A stretch of 37,208 bases of DNA from Allomuricauda sp. (lineage in GTDB: Bacteria > Bacteroidota > Bacteroidia > Flavobacteriales > Flavobacteriaceae). A program made the translations under genes and the position numbers. Shown here piece after piece: positions 1 to 7,200 of the stretch. Position 1 is the first letter of the stretch. Every line of letters starts with the position of its first letter. The notes beneath the pieces were generated by a model, which saw nothing but the letters and a program-made list of their open reading frames with translations, made no database searches and was not told the origin of the DNA. The stretch spans positions 1 to 37,208 of the forward strand of contig JASBTQ010000033.1 of assembly GCA_030148335.1 (NCBI GenBank), read 5' to 3'.

Positions 1-402
1 GGACATAAAAGGGGAATCAATGAGAAAAAAAATTAAAAATAAACGTTAACTTCAGCACCAAAATGAGTCGATCTCGTGCACTTGATTTGCACTGCTCACT
101 TTCATCCGCCGCAGGTGGTATACATTGACCGCCCTATCCACTATGAAGAATAAAGCTGATGTTCTTAAAAACGGCGTTGTAAATGAACCCCCTGAACTTT
201 TTACTAATTGTATCCAATGCCTTGAGGGCTTGGTTCATGTCTGTTTCCTTTTCAGCTATCTGAAGAAGCAAGTATTCTATATCCATCCTACTATTAGTAT
301 ATGTCAAAAGTGTTATAAAAAAACATTGTCACGCTTCAATCATATAACAGTGTGGACTCAAAATATCCACGGCAATTATTGTTTAACATAAAAATTGATG
401 CT
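1..402. other. Left-edge region without a secure large gene
   Basis: This stretch has no convincing long coding region. An open frame on the plus strand runs in from the window edge and stops at 47-49, with a lysine-rich tail ending RKKIKNKR; it could be the 3' end of a gene lying outside the window, but 15 codons cannot prove it. A small minus-strand reading frame at 134-286 is listed separately. The rest is AT-rich and would hold the promoter for the plus-strand gene at 403. The plus-strand open frame over 125-391 has no protein-like character and I treat it as a shadow. Confidence 0.4.
134..286 (-). CDS. Small protein, possibly a sigma-factor-like N-terminal fragment
   Basis: An ATG-started frame of 50 codons. 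The translation begins MDIEYLLLQIAEKE and continues QALKALDTISKKF, a balanced, amphipathic-helix-like composition that looks like real protein rather than a shadow. The beginning faintly resembles the start of region 2 of ECF/sigma-70 factors, where a short 'LLxxIAxxD' helix precedes a helix with an aromatic Tyr-Asn-Ala motif (here FIYNAVFKN). If so it is truncated, since the frame ends after 50 residues where a sigma factor needs about 160-190. It lies upstream of, and divergent from, the plus-strand genes at 403 and 586. The family assignment is a weak inference and it may be only a remnant. Confidence 0.3.
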   Translation of the reverse strand: MDIEYLLLQIAEKETDMNQALKALDTISKKFRGFIYNAVFKNISFILHSG

Positions 403-579
403 ATGGCAACAAATGGAAAGTCCGGAGACGGCAGAAGGCACGGGGCGGTTAAAAAGCGTTCCCAAGTGCAAAACCCAAAAACAGGTATTTGGGTAAAACG
501 AGATTCAGAAACAGGGAGATTCTTGGATGGTAAAACATCCAGCAACAAACCTTTTAAAGGAGTACGAAAAGAAAAATAA
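403..579 (+). CDS. Small basic protein of unknown function (58 aa)
   Basis: I chose the ATG at 403 over the in-frame ATG at 352 because the protein-like sequence starts there: MATNGKSGDGRRHGAVKKRS. The product is glycine-, lysine- and arginine-rich and hydrophilic, with no signal peptide or membrane segment. It contains the segment NPKTGIWVKRDSETGRFLD and ends FKGVRKEK. I recall similar short 'GRHGAV...QNPKTG.W.KRD..TGRF' proteins in many bacteria, often in accessory DNA, but know no function for them. It ends only 6 bases before the next gene, so the two are probably co-transcribed and may work together. High charge suggests nucleic-acid or protein binding, but that is speculation. Confidence 0.65.
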   Translation: MATNGKSGDGRRHGAVKKRSQVQNPKTGIWVKRDSETGRFLDGKTSSNKPFKGVRKEK

Positions 580-585
580 ATAGCT

Positions 586-1830
586 ATGAAAAAAAACTTT
601 ATACAGGAAACCACCTTTCTTGATCCAGAAAACTCTTCGGGAAGAATCAAGGTTGAAAAGCTTTTAGGTCTATTGTATGAACACCCATACAAGGACGACT
701 TAATGAAGAGTTTGAATGTTGAGCCTATCATGGATGAGTACATTACCATTGATTATGTTGATACCATTTACAGCAAGGTCAAGAAAATACTTACTAAATA
801 TAGGAGGTTTAACATTCTTGCACAAACAAAACACATTGATGTTTTTGAAAAAAGCATAGATGGCGATGATGACATAGTCTTCTTTTTTGAAGAATATGCC
901 GAAGACGGAGTAGTTGGCAACAAACTCGAAGCCATTTCAATCTACGGTGCCAAAAACTCTTTCCTTGATGAGTATGCGATGACCAAATATGCAAATAACC
1001 TTTATAAAATTGGACAGTCGGAATTAGCTCATTATAATGTACAATATTTCAAAAGCTTGGCTTCCGTTTCCGATGAATATAATAAAGAGAGAAATTACAG
1101 GTTACTTTCAGATGGTGAAAATGTCTTTGTCCGTGGAATAGTTTCAACTCAACGTTATCATGAATACGGTGTTGATTTTGCATTCGTAGTGGCAATGTTA
1201 GTATTGCATGAAAACATGAAACAAAATAAAGGAGTTGAGTATGAGATTAGAAGTGCAGCGCTGAATGAATCCAAATTGGATATGATTATTGTAGAAAAAC
1301 ATACCCATGATGCCGGCTCTTTTGGACATGTGTCTACTGCAATTAAAGTCTCCACTAATGATCTCGGTAATGGATCTTTGAATTTCACCAATGTTGTACG
1401 GGTTTTACAAAAAAACCAGAGGGGTGTTTATCTCATACCAAGGCGTGATACCATTTTCGAGAATGACCCATTAATAATCCCACATAGTAAAAAACCTGAA
1501 AATGTTTTCCCTATGCTCAACGACATGGGATTCATTTTGAATACTTCAAAGGACTTTGTCCAAGAGCTTAAAAGCATTAAAACAATTAAAAATCCTGATG
1601 AGCTGAGGATAAAAATTCTTTTTAAATTGAACAACAGCCGAAGTTCTTTTAAAGACATCAAAACACTATCCGATATTTTTAGACGTAGGATTGATAATGA
1701 AATTAGCAACTTTTCAAAACTCCTTGAAATGTGCAATAAAGCTGAAGAACTCAATATGGAATATGATTTGAAAGAAAAGCTTCGATACATCATTTCAGAT
1801 ATTATTTTATATGGTAGAGCTAGGGATTAA
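586..1830 (+). CDS. Hypothetical protein (414 aa), accessory-region gene
   Basis: I do not recognise a defined family with confidence. The protein is soluble, with no signal peptide or transmembrane stretch. The middle (about residues 165-270) runs NYRLLSDGENVFVRGIV ... YGVDFAFVVAMLVL ... STAIKVSTNDLGNGSL, which in layout recalls the phage/plasmid DUF932 family (a 'YR.LSD' element followed by a segment with a conserved Asn/Asp-Gly turn), but the match is loose. The last 90 residues are helical and charged. Base composition is clearly more AT-rich than the metabolic genes to the right, with many AAA/AAT/TTT codons, pointing to recent transfer. It follows the 58-aa gene by 6 bases, forming a probable two-gene operon on the putative integrated element. 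Its role could be in element biology or defence; nothing in the sequence decides this. Confidence 0.6.
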   Translation: MKKNFIQETTFLDPENSSGRIKVEKLLGLLYEHPYKDDLMKSLNVEPIMDEYITIDYVDTIYSKVKKILTKYRRFNILAQTKHIDVFEKSIDGDDDIVFFFEEYAEDGVVGNKLEAISIYGAKNSFLDEYAMTKYANNLYKIGQSELAHYNVQYFKSLASVSDEYNKERNYRLLSDGENVFVRGIVSTQRYHEYGVDFAFVVAMLVLHENMKQNKGVEYEIRSAALNESKLDMIIVEKHTHDAGSFGHVSTAIKVSTNDLGNGSLNFTNVVRVLQKNQRGVYLIPRRDTIFENDPLIIPHSKKPENVFPMLNDMGFILNTSKDFVQELKSIKTIKNPDELRIKILFKLNNSRSSFKDIKTLSDIFRRRIDNEISNFSKLLEMCNKAEELNMEYDLKEKLRYIISDIILYGRARD

Positions 1831-1872
1831 TAAAAAAACATTTGATAATTTCAATATGAAAATGACAAACCC

Positions 1873-2391
1873 ATGACCCCCAAACAAGCCGAACGCATAC
1901 AGGCCAAAATCACCCAAGTCAAAAAGGAGCTGGCCGCCGACAAAAGATGCTGGGGTGGTTTTTATGACGACAGCAGGGGCCTCCGCTACCTTCCCCCTAC
2001 TCTTTATATTAAACTGGGGGATTACTCAGGGGCCAATCGGTATTTCAATTGGTTTGACAAGAACTTCCCGGATGACATGGGCTATCCCATTTTTCTCTTT
2101 GAATGGACCCTAACCCTCTTCAAAACCCAAAAAATGGCACTGGCGGAGCATAAAGCTCAAGAGACCTTACGGGCCAATACCTATCTATTAGATGCCTTCC
2201 TCCAAATACCTACCCATGACCGGAACATCCGGGAGTGGTCCAACTGGGCATCCAAGGAACTGGCGGCCAATCTGCCCTACTCCAAGACCGATAATGTATT
2301 GGCAGATTTTGCCAAATGGTTGGAAGCGTTCATGGACAGTGAAAAGTTCCAGCAATTTGCGGAGGATTTCTTGGCTTCCAGACAACTTTAA
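1873..2391 (+). CDS. Hypothetical helical (TPR-like) protein (172 aa)
   Basis: The protein is cytoplasmic by composition, rich in aromatic residues and alanine, with the segment RCWGGFYDDSRGLRYLPP followed by LYIKLGDYSGANRYFNWFDK and FLFEWTLTLFKTQK. These look like helix pairs of the tetratricopeptide type: a small residue, then an aromatic at fixed spacing, then 'GDY.GA..YF.WF'. I recall a family of unknown function in Bacteroidota with this 'RYLPP.LYI.LGDY' signature. The gene is visibly more GC-rich than the one before it and starts 42 bases after it, so it may belong to a different transcription unit or have a different origin. It is convergent with the integrase gene. No catalytic residues can be named. 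Confidence 0.6.
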   Translation: MTPKQAERIQAKITQVKKELAADKRCWGGFYDDSRGLRYLPPTLYIKLGDYSGANRYFNWFDKNFPDDMGYPIFLFEWTLTLFKTQKMALAEHKAQETLRANTYLLDAFLQIPTHDRNIREWSNWASKELAANLPYSKTDNVLADFAKWLEAFMDSEKFQQFAEDFLASRQL

Positions 2392-2492
2392 ATTAAACTG
2401 AGCGCACTTGTTCTGTCAATATTAACGGAATATCCATAGGTTGTTTAGGATTCAATTCTCTGTTAAAGAATCATTGCCTAATAACACATCTA

Positions 2493-3737
2493 TTATTCCG
2501 CAACTGCTTGTTGTTTGTTCATGTGTCCCATTTTGTCCATTAGATGTTGCATATCTTCCCCTATCTTGTTTTCCAATACCCTGGCATAGATTTGAGTGGT
2601 GGAAAGTTTGGTATGGCCCAACATCTTGGAAACCGTCTCTATCGGAACACCGTTGGACAAGGTCACCGTGGTGGCAAAAGTATGCCTGGCGGTATGGAAA
2701 GAAATGTTCTTATAAATACCACAAGCCTTGGTAATTTCTTTTAAATACGCGTTGGTCTTTTGATTGCTATATACGGGCAACAAACCAATATCCTCTTTTG
2801 GAGCCTTTTCATATTTCTCCATGATTTCAACCGCCTTTGGCAACATCGGGATCTTTAAGGGCTCATCGGTCTTTATCCTTTTGGTGTAAATCCAATAATT
2901 GCCATCAATCCCCCTACTTACATTGTCCCTGGTCAATAGCTTGATGTCCATAAAGGTTAGCCCGGTGTAACAACTGAAAAGAAATACATCCTTCACCCGT
3001 TCCTTACCTATACTTGTAAAAGTGGTATCCTCAATCAAATTGATTTCCCTTTGGGTAAGATACTTTCTATCGAATTTATCGAAGCGCAACTTGAAGTTTC
3101 GAAAGGGGTCCTTGTCCATCCATTCCAACCGTACACCCAGTTTAGTAACTTTCATCAAACGCTCCAGATGTTTCATAGTACCGTTATTGGAACAGGTCTT
3201 TCGGTTTTTCTTGGGCTTGAAGGTTCTGATGTAGTTCTCAAAGTCCAAAATGAACTTGTGTTTCAATTCACCGAGCAATACATCGTTTGTTTTGAGTTTC
3301 GTGGTAATAAAGCTCTTTAGGTATTTTTCTGTAGAATAGTAATTCTTCATGGTCCCAGGTTTGAGGGCATTGACCATATTTCTGTTATGGTAGTCAAAAA
3401 GCTCCAAAAGGGTATGGTTCAATGCATCCTCCCCGACGTACCTTGCCTTGATAGATTTAGCCGTCATCAATTTCCTTTCCATGTGCAAGTCCCTATGAAC
3501 ATTGAGGATTTCACCATATACGGTGTCAAGGTAGGCGTTCAAATCTTCCATGGTTTTGTTCCTAGGAAATGCTTTTCCGCGCTTTTTGTCCCAATTGCAC
3601 ACCTTTATGCACCTTTTTAAACTGACCTCTGCACGCGCTTTTTTTACCGTAATGCGCAGGTAGATATCGTACATGTTCGGGTCATTGCGTTTTTTTCTTA
3701 CGAAGAAATTAATTCCTAAAGTACTGTCTGTCCGCAT
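2493..3737 (-). CDS. Tyrosine recombinase / integrase (IntDOT-like)
   Basis: A site-specific recombinase that would cut and rejoin DNA at attachment sites. I use the ATG at 3737, giving 414 aa; the longer open frame needs a TTG at 3761. Residues about 1-85 form the arm-site-binding domain, 100-205 the SAM-like core-binding domain, and 215-390 the catalytic domain. Catalytic residues visible are His348-x-x-Arg351 (FHTARH), His375 (LGHT) and the nucleophile Tyr384 (IYAR), with a candidate Lys near 286. The place usually held by the first catalytic arginine (TGLR) reads TGLT, so Thr261 replaces it; IntDOT of the conjugative transposon CTnDOT also lacks this arginine. The gene lies 214 bases from the 3' end of tRNA-Pro and reads away from it, as integrases of tRNA-targeted elements usually do. 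Confidence 0.93.
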   Translation of the reverse strand: MRTDSTLGINFFVRKKRNDPNMYDIYLRITVKKARAEVSLKRCIKVCNWDKKRGKAFPRNKTMEDLNAYLDTVYGEILNVHRDLHMERKLMTAKSIKARYVGEDALNHTLLELFDYHNRNMVNALKPGTMKNYYSTEKYLKSFITTKLKTNDVLLGELKHKFILDFENYIRTFKPKKNRKTCSNNGTMKHLERLMKVTKLGVRLEWMDKDPFRNFKLRFDKFDRKYLTQREINLIEDTTFTSIGKERVKDVFLFSCYTGLTFMDIKLLTRDNVSRGIDGNYWIYTKRIKTDEPLKIPMLPKAVEIMEKYEKAPKEDIGLLPVYSNQKTNAYLKEITKACGIYKNISFHTARHTFATTVTLSNGVPIETVSKMLGHTKLSTTQIYARVLENKIGEDMQHLMDKMGHMNKQQAVAE

Positions 3738-3884
3738 GTTGTAATAGTTTAGGTTGAACAAATATTAGTGGTCGGACTGCCCTTAATCCTCAATTGCCCA
3801 TACTTAAAACTACAATAATCTGTGCATTGGCGTGCTCACCTTATTGCACACCGAAAATTTGGATTCAGATGATATCAAATGGAT

Positions 3885-3930
3885 ACATAAAAAACAAAAA
3901 GCACTGATAATCATACAATTAACAGTGCTT
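3885..3930 (-). terminator. Rho-independent terminator after tRNA-Pro
   Basis: Read on the minus strand, AAGCACTG (3930-3923) pairs perfectly with CAGTGCTT (3906-3899) around a 16-base loop, followed by a T-rich run (TTTGTTTTTTATG). It sits 21 bases beyond the tRNA 3' end, so it would end the tRNA transcript. If an element is integrated at the tRNA, this hairpin was brought by the element and replaces the original terminator. Confidence 0.65.
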
Positions 3931-3951
3931 TATATTAACCTAAACGATGGT

Positions 3952-3995
3952 TGGTCGGGATGACTGGATTCGAACCAGCGACCACACGCACCCCA
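3952..3995 (-). other. Probable attachment site (attL/attR) in the tRNA-Pro 3' half
   Basis: Integrases of this type commonly use the 3' half of a tRNA gene (T arm to CCA end) as the target, and the intact tRNA is rebuilt from the element's own copy. The position of the integrase immediately beyond the tRNA 3' end fits this. I found no second copy of the tRNA 3' end between 1 and 3951, so the other end of the element should lie to the left of the window. The exact core cannot be read from one junction. Confidence 0.35.
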
Positions 3996-4028
3996 TGCGT
4001 GTACGCTACCAGACTGCGCCACATCCCG
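3952..4028 (-). tRNA. tRNA-Pro (anticodon GGG)
   Basis: On the minus strand the gene begins CGGGATG and ends CATCCCG-A-CCA, forming a perfect 7-bp acceptor stem with CCA encoded (3952-3954). The D arm is GCGC...GCGT, the anticodon stem CACGC/GCGTG encloses the loop ATGGGGT, giving anticodon GGG (reads CCC and CCU proline codons), and the T arm contains GGTTCGAATCC. Length is 77 bases. It stands alone, with no other tRNA beside it. The integrase gene starts just beyond its 3' end. Confidence 0.97.
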
Positions 4029-4031
4029 TGT

Positions 4032-4046
4032 TTGACCTTCGGTCAA
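4032..4046. repeat. Short hairpin just upstream of tRNA-Pro
   Basis: TTGACC and GGTCAA form a perfect 6-bp inverted repeat around TTC, next to the 5' end of the tRNA. It lacks a clear T-tract in either direction, so it is not a convincing terminator. It could be a leftover of an interspersed repeat or a processing structure. Confidence 0.4.
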
Positions 4047-4084
4047 CAATTTTCAATAAACAATACCCAATTTTCAAAACGTCC

Positions 4085-4150
4085 ACTGCTTTAAGCAGTC
4101 TGGGTACCAGACGGAGTCTATCCTGAGCGTAGCCGAAGGGCCACATCCCG
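4085..4150. repeat. Interspersed repeat with a tRNA-Pro-derived fragment
   Basis: Two hairpins overlap here: ACTGCT-TTA-AGCAGT (4085-4099) and GTCTGG-GTA-CCAGAC (4098-4112). They are followed by CCTGAGCGTAGCCGAAGG (4122-4139), a form of the CTTCGNCTACGCTCAGG motif that I recall as a common interspersed repeat in Flavobacteriaceae. The outer parts repeat the nearby tRNA: GCCACATCCCG (4140-4150) equals 4018-4028, and TACCAGAC (4105-4112) equals 4007-4014. In the tRNA 3 bases separate these two words; here 27 bases do. It looks like a scrap of tRNA-Pro with the repeat inserted. Confidence 0.5.
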
Positions 4151-4297
4151 AAATCGGACTGCAAAAATATAAATTTTGATGATATTTTGACCCAGACCCT
4201 ACAAAACTTTTGCCGATAGGTACAAAATACCCATGCCGTATTTGACATCAAAATAAGTTTTAGTCTTAGTGTCAATGATTTATAAAATCTGACTTCC

Positions 4298-7200
4298 TTA
4301 TCTATAAAGTGTAAAGTGTCCTACAAATCGTTGTTTTTCCCTATCGTTGGCATTCACCACATACCAATAGTCTCCTGTGGGCAGTGGTTTGCCCTCATAA
4401 TTCCCGTCCCACTTTTTGACCTGGTCCAATCGGGCCACTACCCTACCATATCGATCATAAATGATCACATCGATATTGGGGAAGAATTCTCTGTTTTCCG
4501 GATACCAGTAATCGTTCAGGTTGTCCCCATCCGGCGTAAAGAACGGCGGCATTTCGGGCATTCCTTCAAAATTGAACGGCAGCACAAGATTAGCCACACA
4601 TCCATTGCTGTCCCTGACCATAACGTTGATGTTGGAATCCACATTGATGTTGAACGTATTGATGTCCCCATAGGACTCTCCTTGGAAGAAATACTCATAT
4701 CCCCCAAATCCGCCCGTAGCGATGGCCGTGACCTCATTGGGGCCAGTTTTCATGGCTTCCAGGGTCAGTGGTTCGTAGGCATCAATCTCAAATTCCACAA
4801 AGGTCACGCATCCGTTGGCATGGTAAATATATACCGTATGTTCGCCAGGTGGTAGGTTGCCAAAAGTCCTTTGGTTCGTGGCGAGTTGCACATCATCAAC
4901 ATCCAAGGAAAACAACAGGTCGGAAAGCTGCGAACTGTCTGCAATACTTACAGTGGCCGTGCTGTTCGGGAAAATACCCTCACAACCGTATTCCACAATA
5001 GGTTCCGCCACAATATCTATCCCAATGCCTATTTCCGCTATCACGTTGGTCTGGCAACCATTGGCATCCCTGATAAAGATGGCATAAGTTTCCCCGCCTT
5101 GGAGATTGTCAAAGAACATGGTGTCGTTTTGTACAAAATCGGCATCGTCAGCAGAATTTATACTAGTAAAATAAGGTGCGGTGCCTCCAAAGACTTCCAA
5201 GGTCAAGGTGCCGTCACCATCGCCCATACACACCTCTGGAGTTGTGGAAACCACTGCAGCAACCAATTCTGTGGGCTGGGTGATTTCCAGTGTTCTGGTA
5301 ATGGTACAACCCAAATCATCTTGAATAATGATGTCATAGGTCCTTGGGCTCAGGTCATTGAATGTTTTTCGGTTCGGATTGTCTGGGTCATCGCCTTCAA
5401 AGAACTCGCTCAATGTATCCGAAATGGAATACCTGATCCTACCCGTACCTCCACTGGCCTCGATTATGATCTGTCCATTGTTATCCCCGGCACACATAAC
5501 GGGTACTGCTTCCAGATACTCTAATACCAATGGTGGTTTTGGTTCGATAATTATAGGGTCAGATATGGCCTCACATCCACCACTTTGGGCATACACGTAG
5601 TAGGTGCCAGCATCCAGGTCCCTAAAGATTCCGGAACTTTGCGATGGACGGACAATATTGGCGGGCGACACGGGTAAGGTGTTCGCGTTCACCAAGGTGT
5701 ACATATAGCTTCCAATACCCCCGAATGCCTCGGAACGAATGATTCCGGTGGATTCCCCTGCACAATTGATCGTTGCGTTGGTAAGGTCCAAGGCAATCAC
5801 CAAAGGTGCCGCTGGGTCCAAGGAAATCTGGTTCGATTTCTCAAAAGGACAACCGTTAGAGTTCTGGACATCATATTGAAATGGTCCTGGATCTACAGTA
5901 ATGTCCACTGTGATCTCCACACTGGTCATGCCGGCACCAAACGGTGTGAACGCATCTGAAGTTCCTGCCCTGCGGTAAAAATAGTCCACCCCTGGCTCGG
6001 GATTGAGCACCGTAAGCCCCATCCTCCCCATATCACCACAACCCGGGGGTTGAAGTTCCGTAAGTTCTGCCTCCACAATCTCTGGGTCCGAAATGGTTAT
6101 TACATCTGTTTGGGCACTACAATTCCAGCCATCAAAAATGGTGATTCTATAATCCCCTGCCGAAAGATTAGCAAAGGTCGGTGTGGTCTGAAGTCCACTA
6201 TTGGTACCATCGGTAATTCGGTTCAATTGGTACAGATAGTTCCCTGGGCCCTGTCCGCCCAAAACATTATAGGCTTCAATGACCCCATCGTTATCATTAT
6301 TACAGGCCAACGGGTTTACTATTCGAATATCCGCAGAAATGGGTGTCGGTAATGGCAAGTTGATCGTATTGAATCTCTCACAACCCTCAAGATCCCTGAT
6401 ATTTACCGTATAGGTATCTGTGGATAGATTTTCGAATACTGGATTGGTATTGGGATAATCCACCAAAATAGTTCCATCGGATGCCACTAATTGGTATTCA
6501 TAAGTTCCCCATCCCCCATCGCCAGTGGCTGTGATTTCGCCCAAACCAGGCACATTACAGGTCACTGGGGAGGTTTGCAATAAATCAACGGTCAGTTCCC
6601 TATCAGGAGAGCGCACTGTGGTCACATTGCTCACCACATCACAATAGGGCGAATCCAACGCTTCGATACGGACCACCAAGTTCCCTGCCGGCACATTTTC
6701 GATAAGTTCTGGGGAATTGATGGGCGCATTGGTATCAAAAGTTCCGGTAACCCCCGTTGAAGTTTCCACTCCAGCATTGTCGCGTGTGAACACTTCGTAA
6801 TTGTATTGGCCACTATAATTATTGATAACTAAACTGATGACACCATCGTCCCCATTGAAACAGGTCACAGGTTCCACTTCGGCGATCAGGGCCTCGATGG
6901 TATTGTATTCGGGCATGTTGATGGTCGCGGTCAAATAGGTACATCCTCCACTGCCCACATCAGTCACAGCAAAAATATAATCCCCGGGCGTAGCGATGTC
7001 CCAAGTTACACGGTCTGTGCCTCCAGAACTTCTTGCTGGTTCGGAACCTAAGGGCAAAATCTCAACTAGATAATCCCCCGGACCTTCATTGATGATGATG
7101 TCAATGGAACCTGGACTTACCCCCGTTCCCGAAGCATCGCAAGTGATGGGGTTCACATCATAACTGAACGTAATGTCCGTTGGAGCATTGATGGTCACGG

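Noticed and set aside
125..391. An 88-codon plus-strand open frame near the left edge
   Set aside because: Composition is not protein-like (scattered Cys, Tyr and His, no helices or motifs), it overlaps the better minus-strand frame at 134-286, and it ends just before the real small gene at 403.
1..3951. CRISPR array or classical IS element in the accessory region
   Set aside because: No regularly spaced repeats and no transposase or terminal inverted repeats are visible; the only mobility gene is the tyrosine recombinase.
4200..4297. Terminator after the adhesin gene
   Set aside because: I found no stable stem followed by Ts directly after the stop codon; the hairpins further down (4085-4112) are part of a repeat and too far for a confident call.
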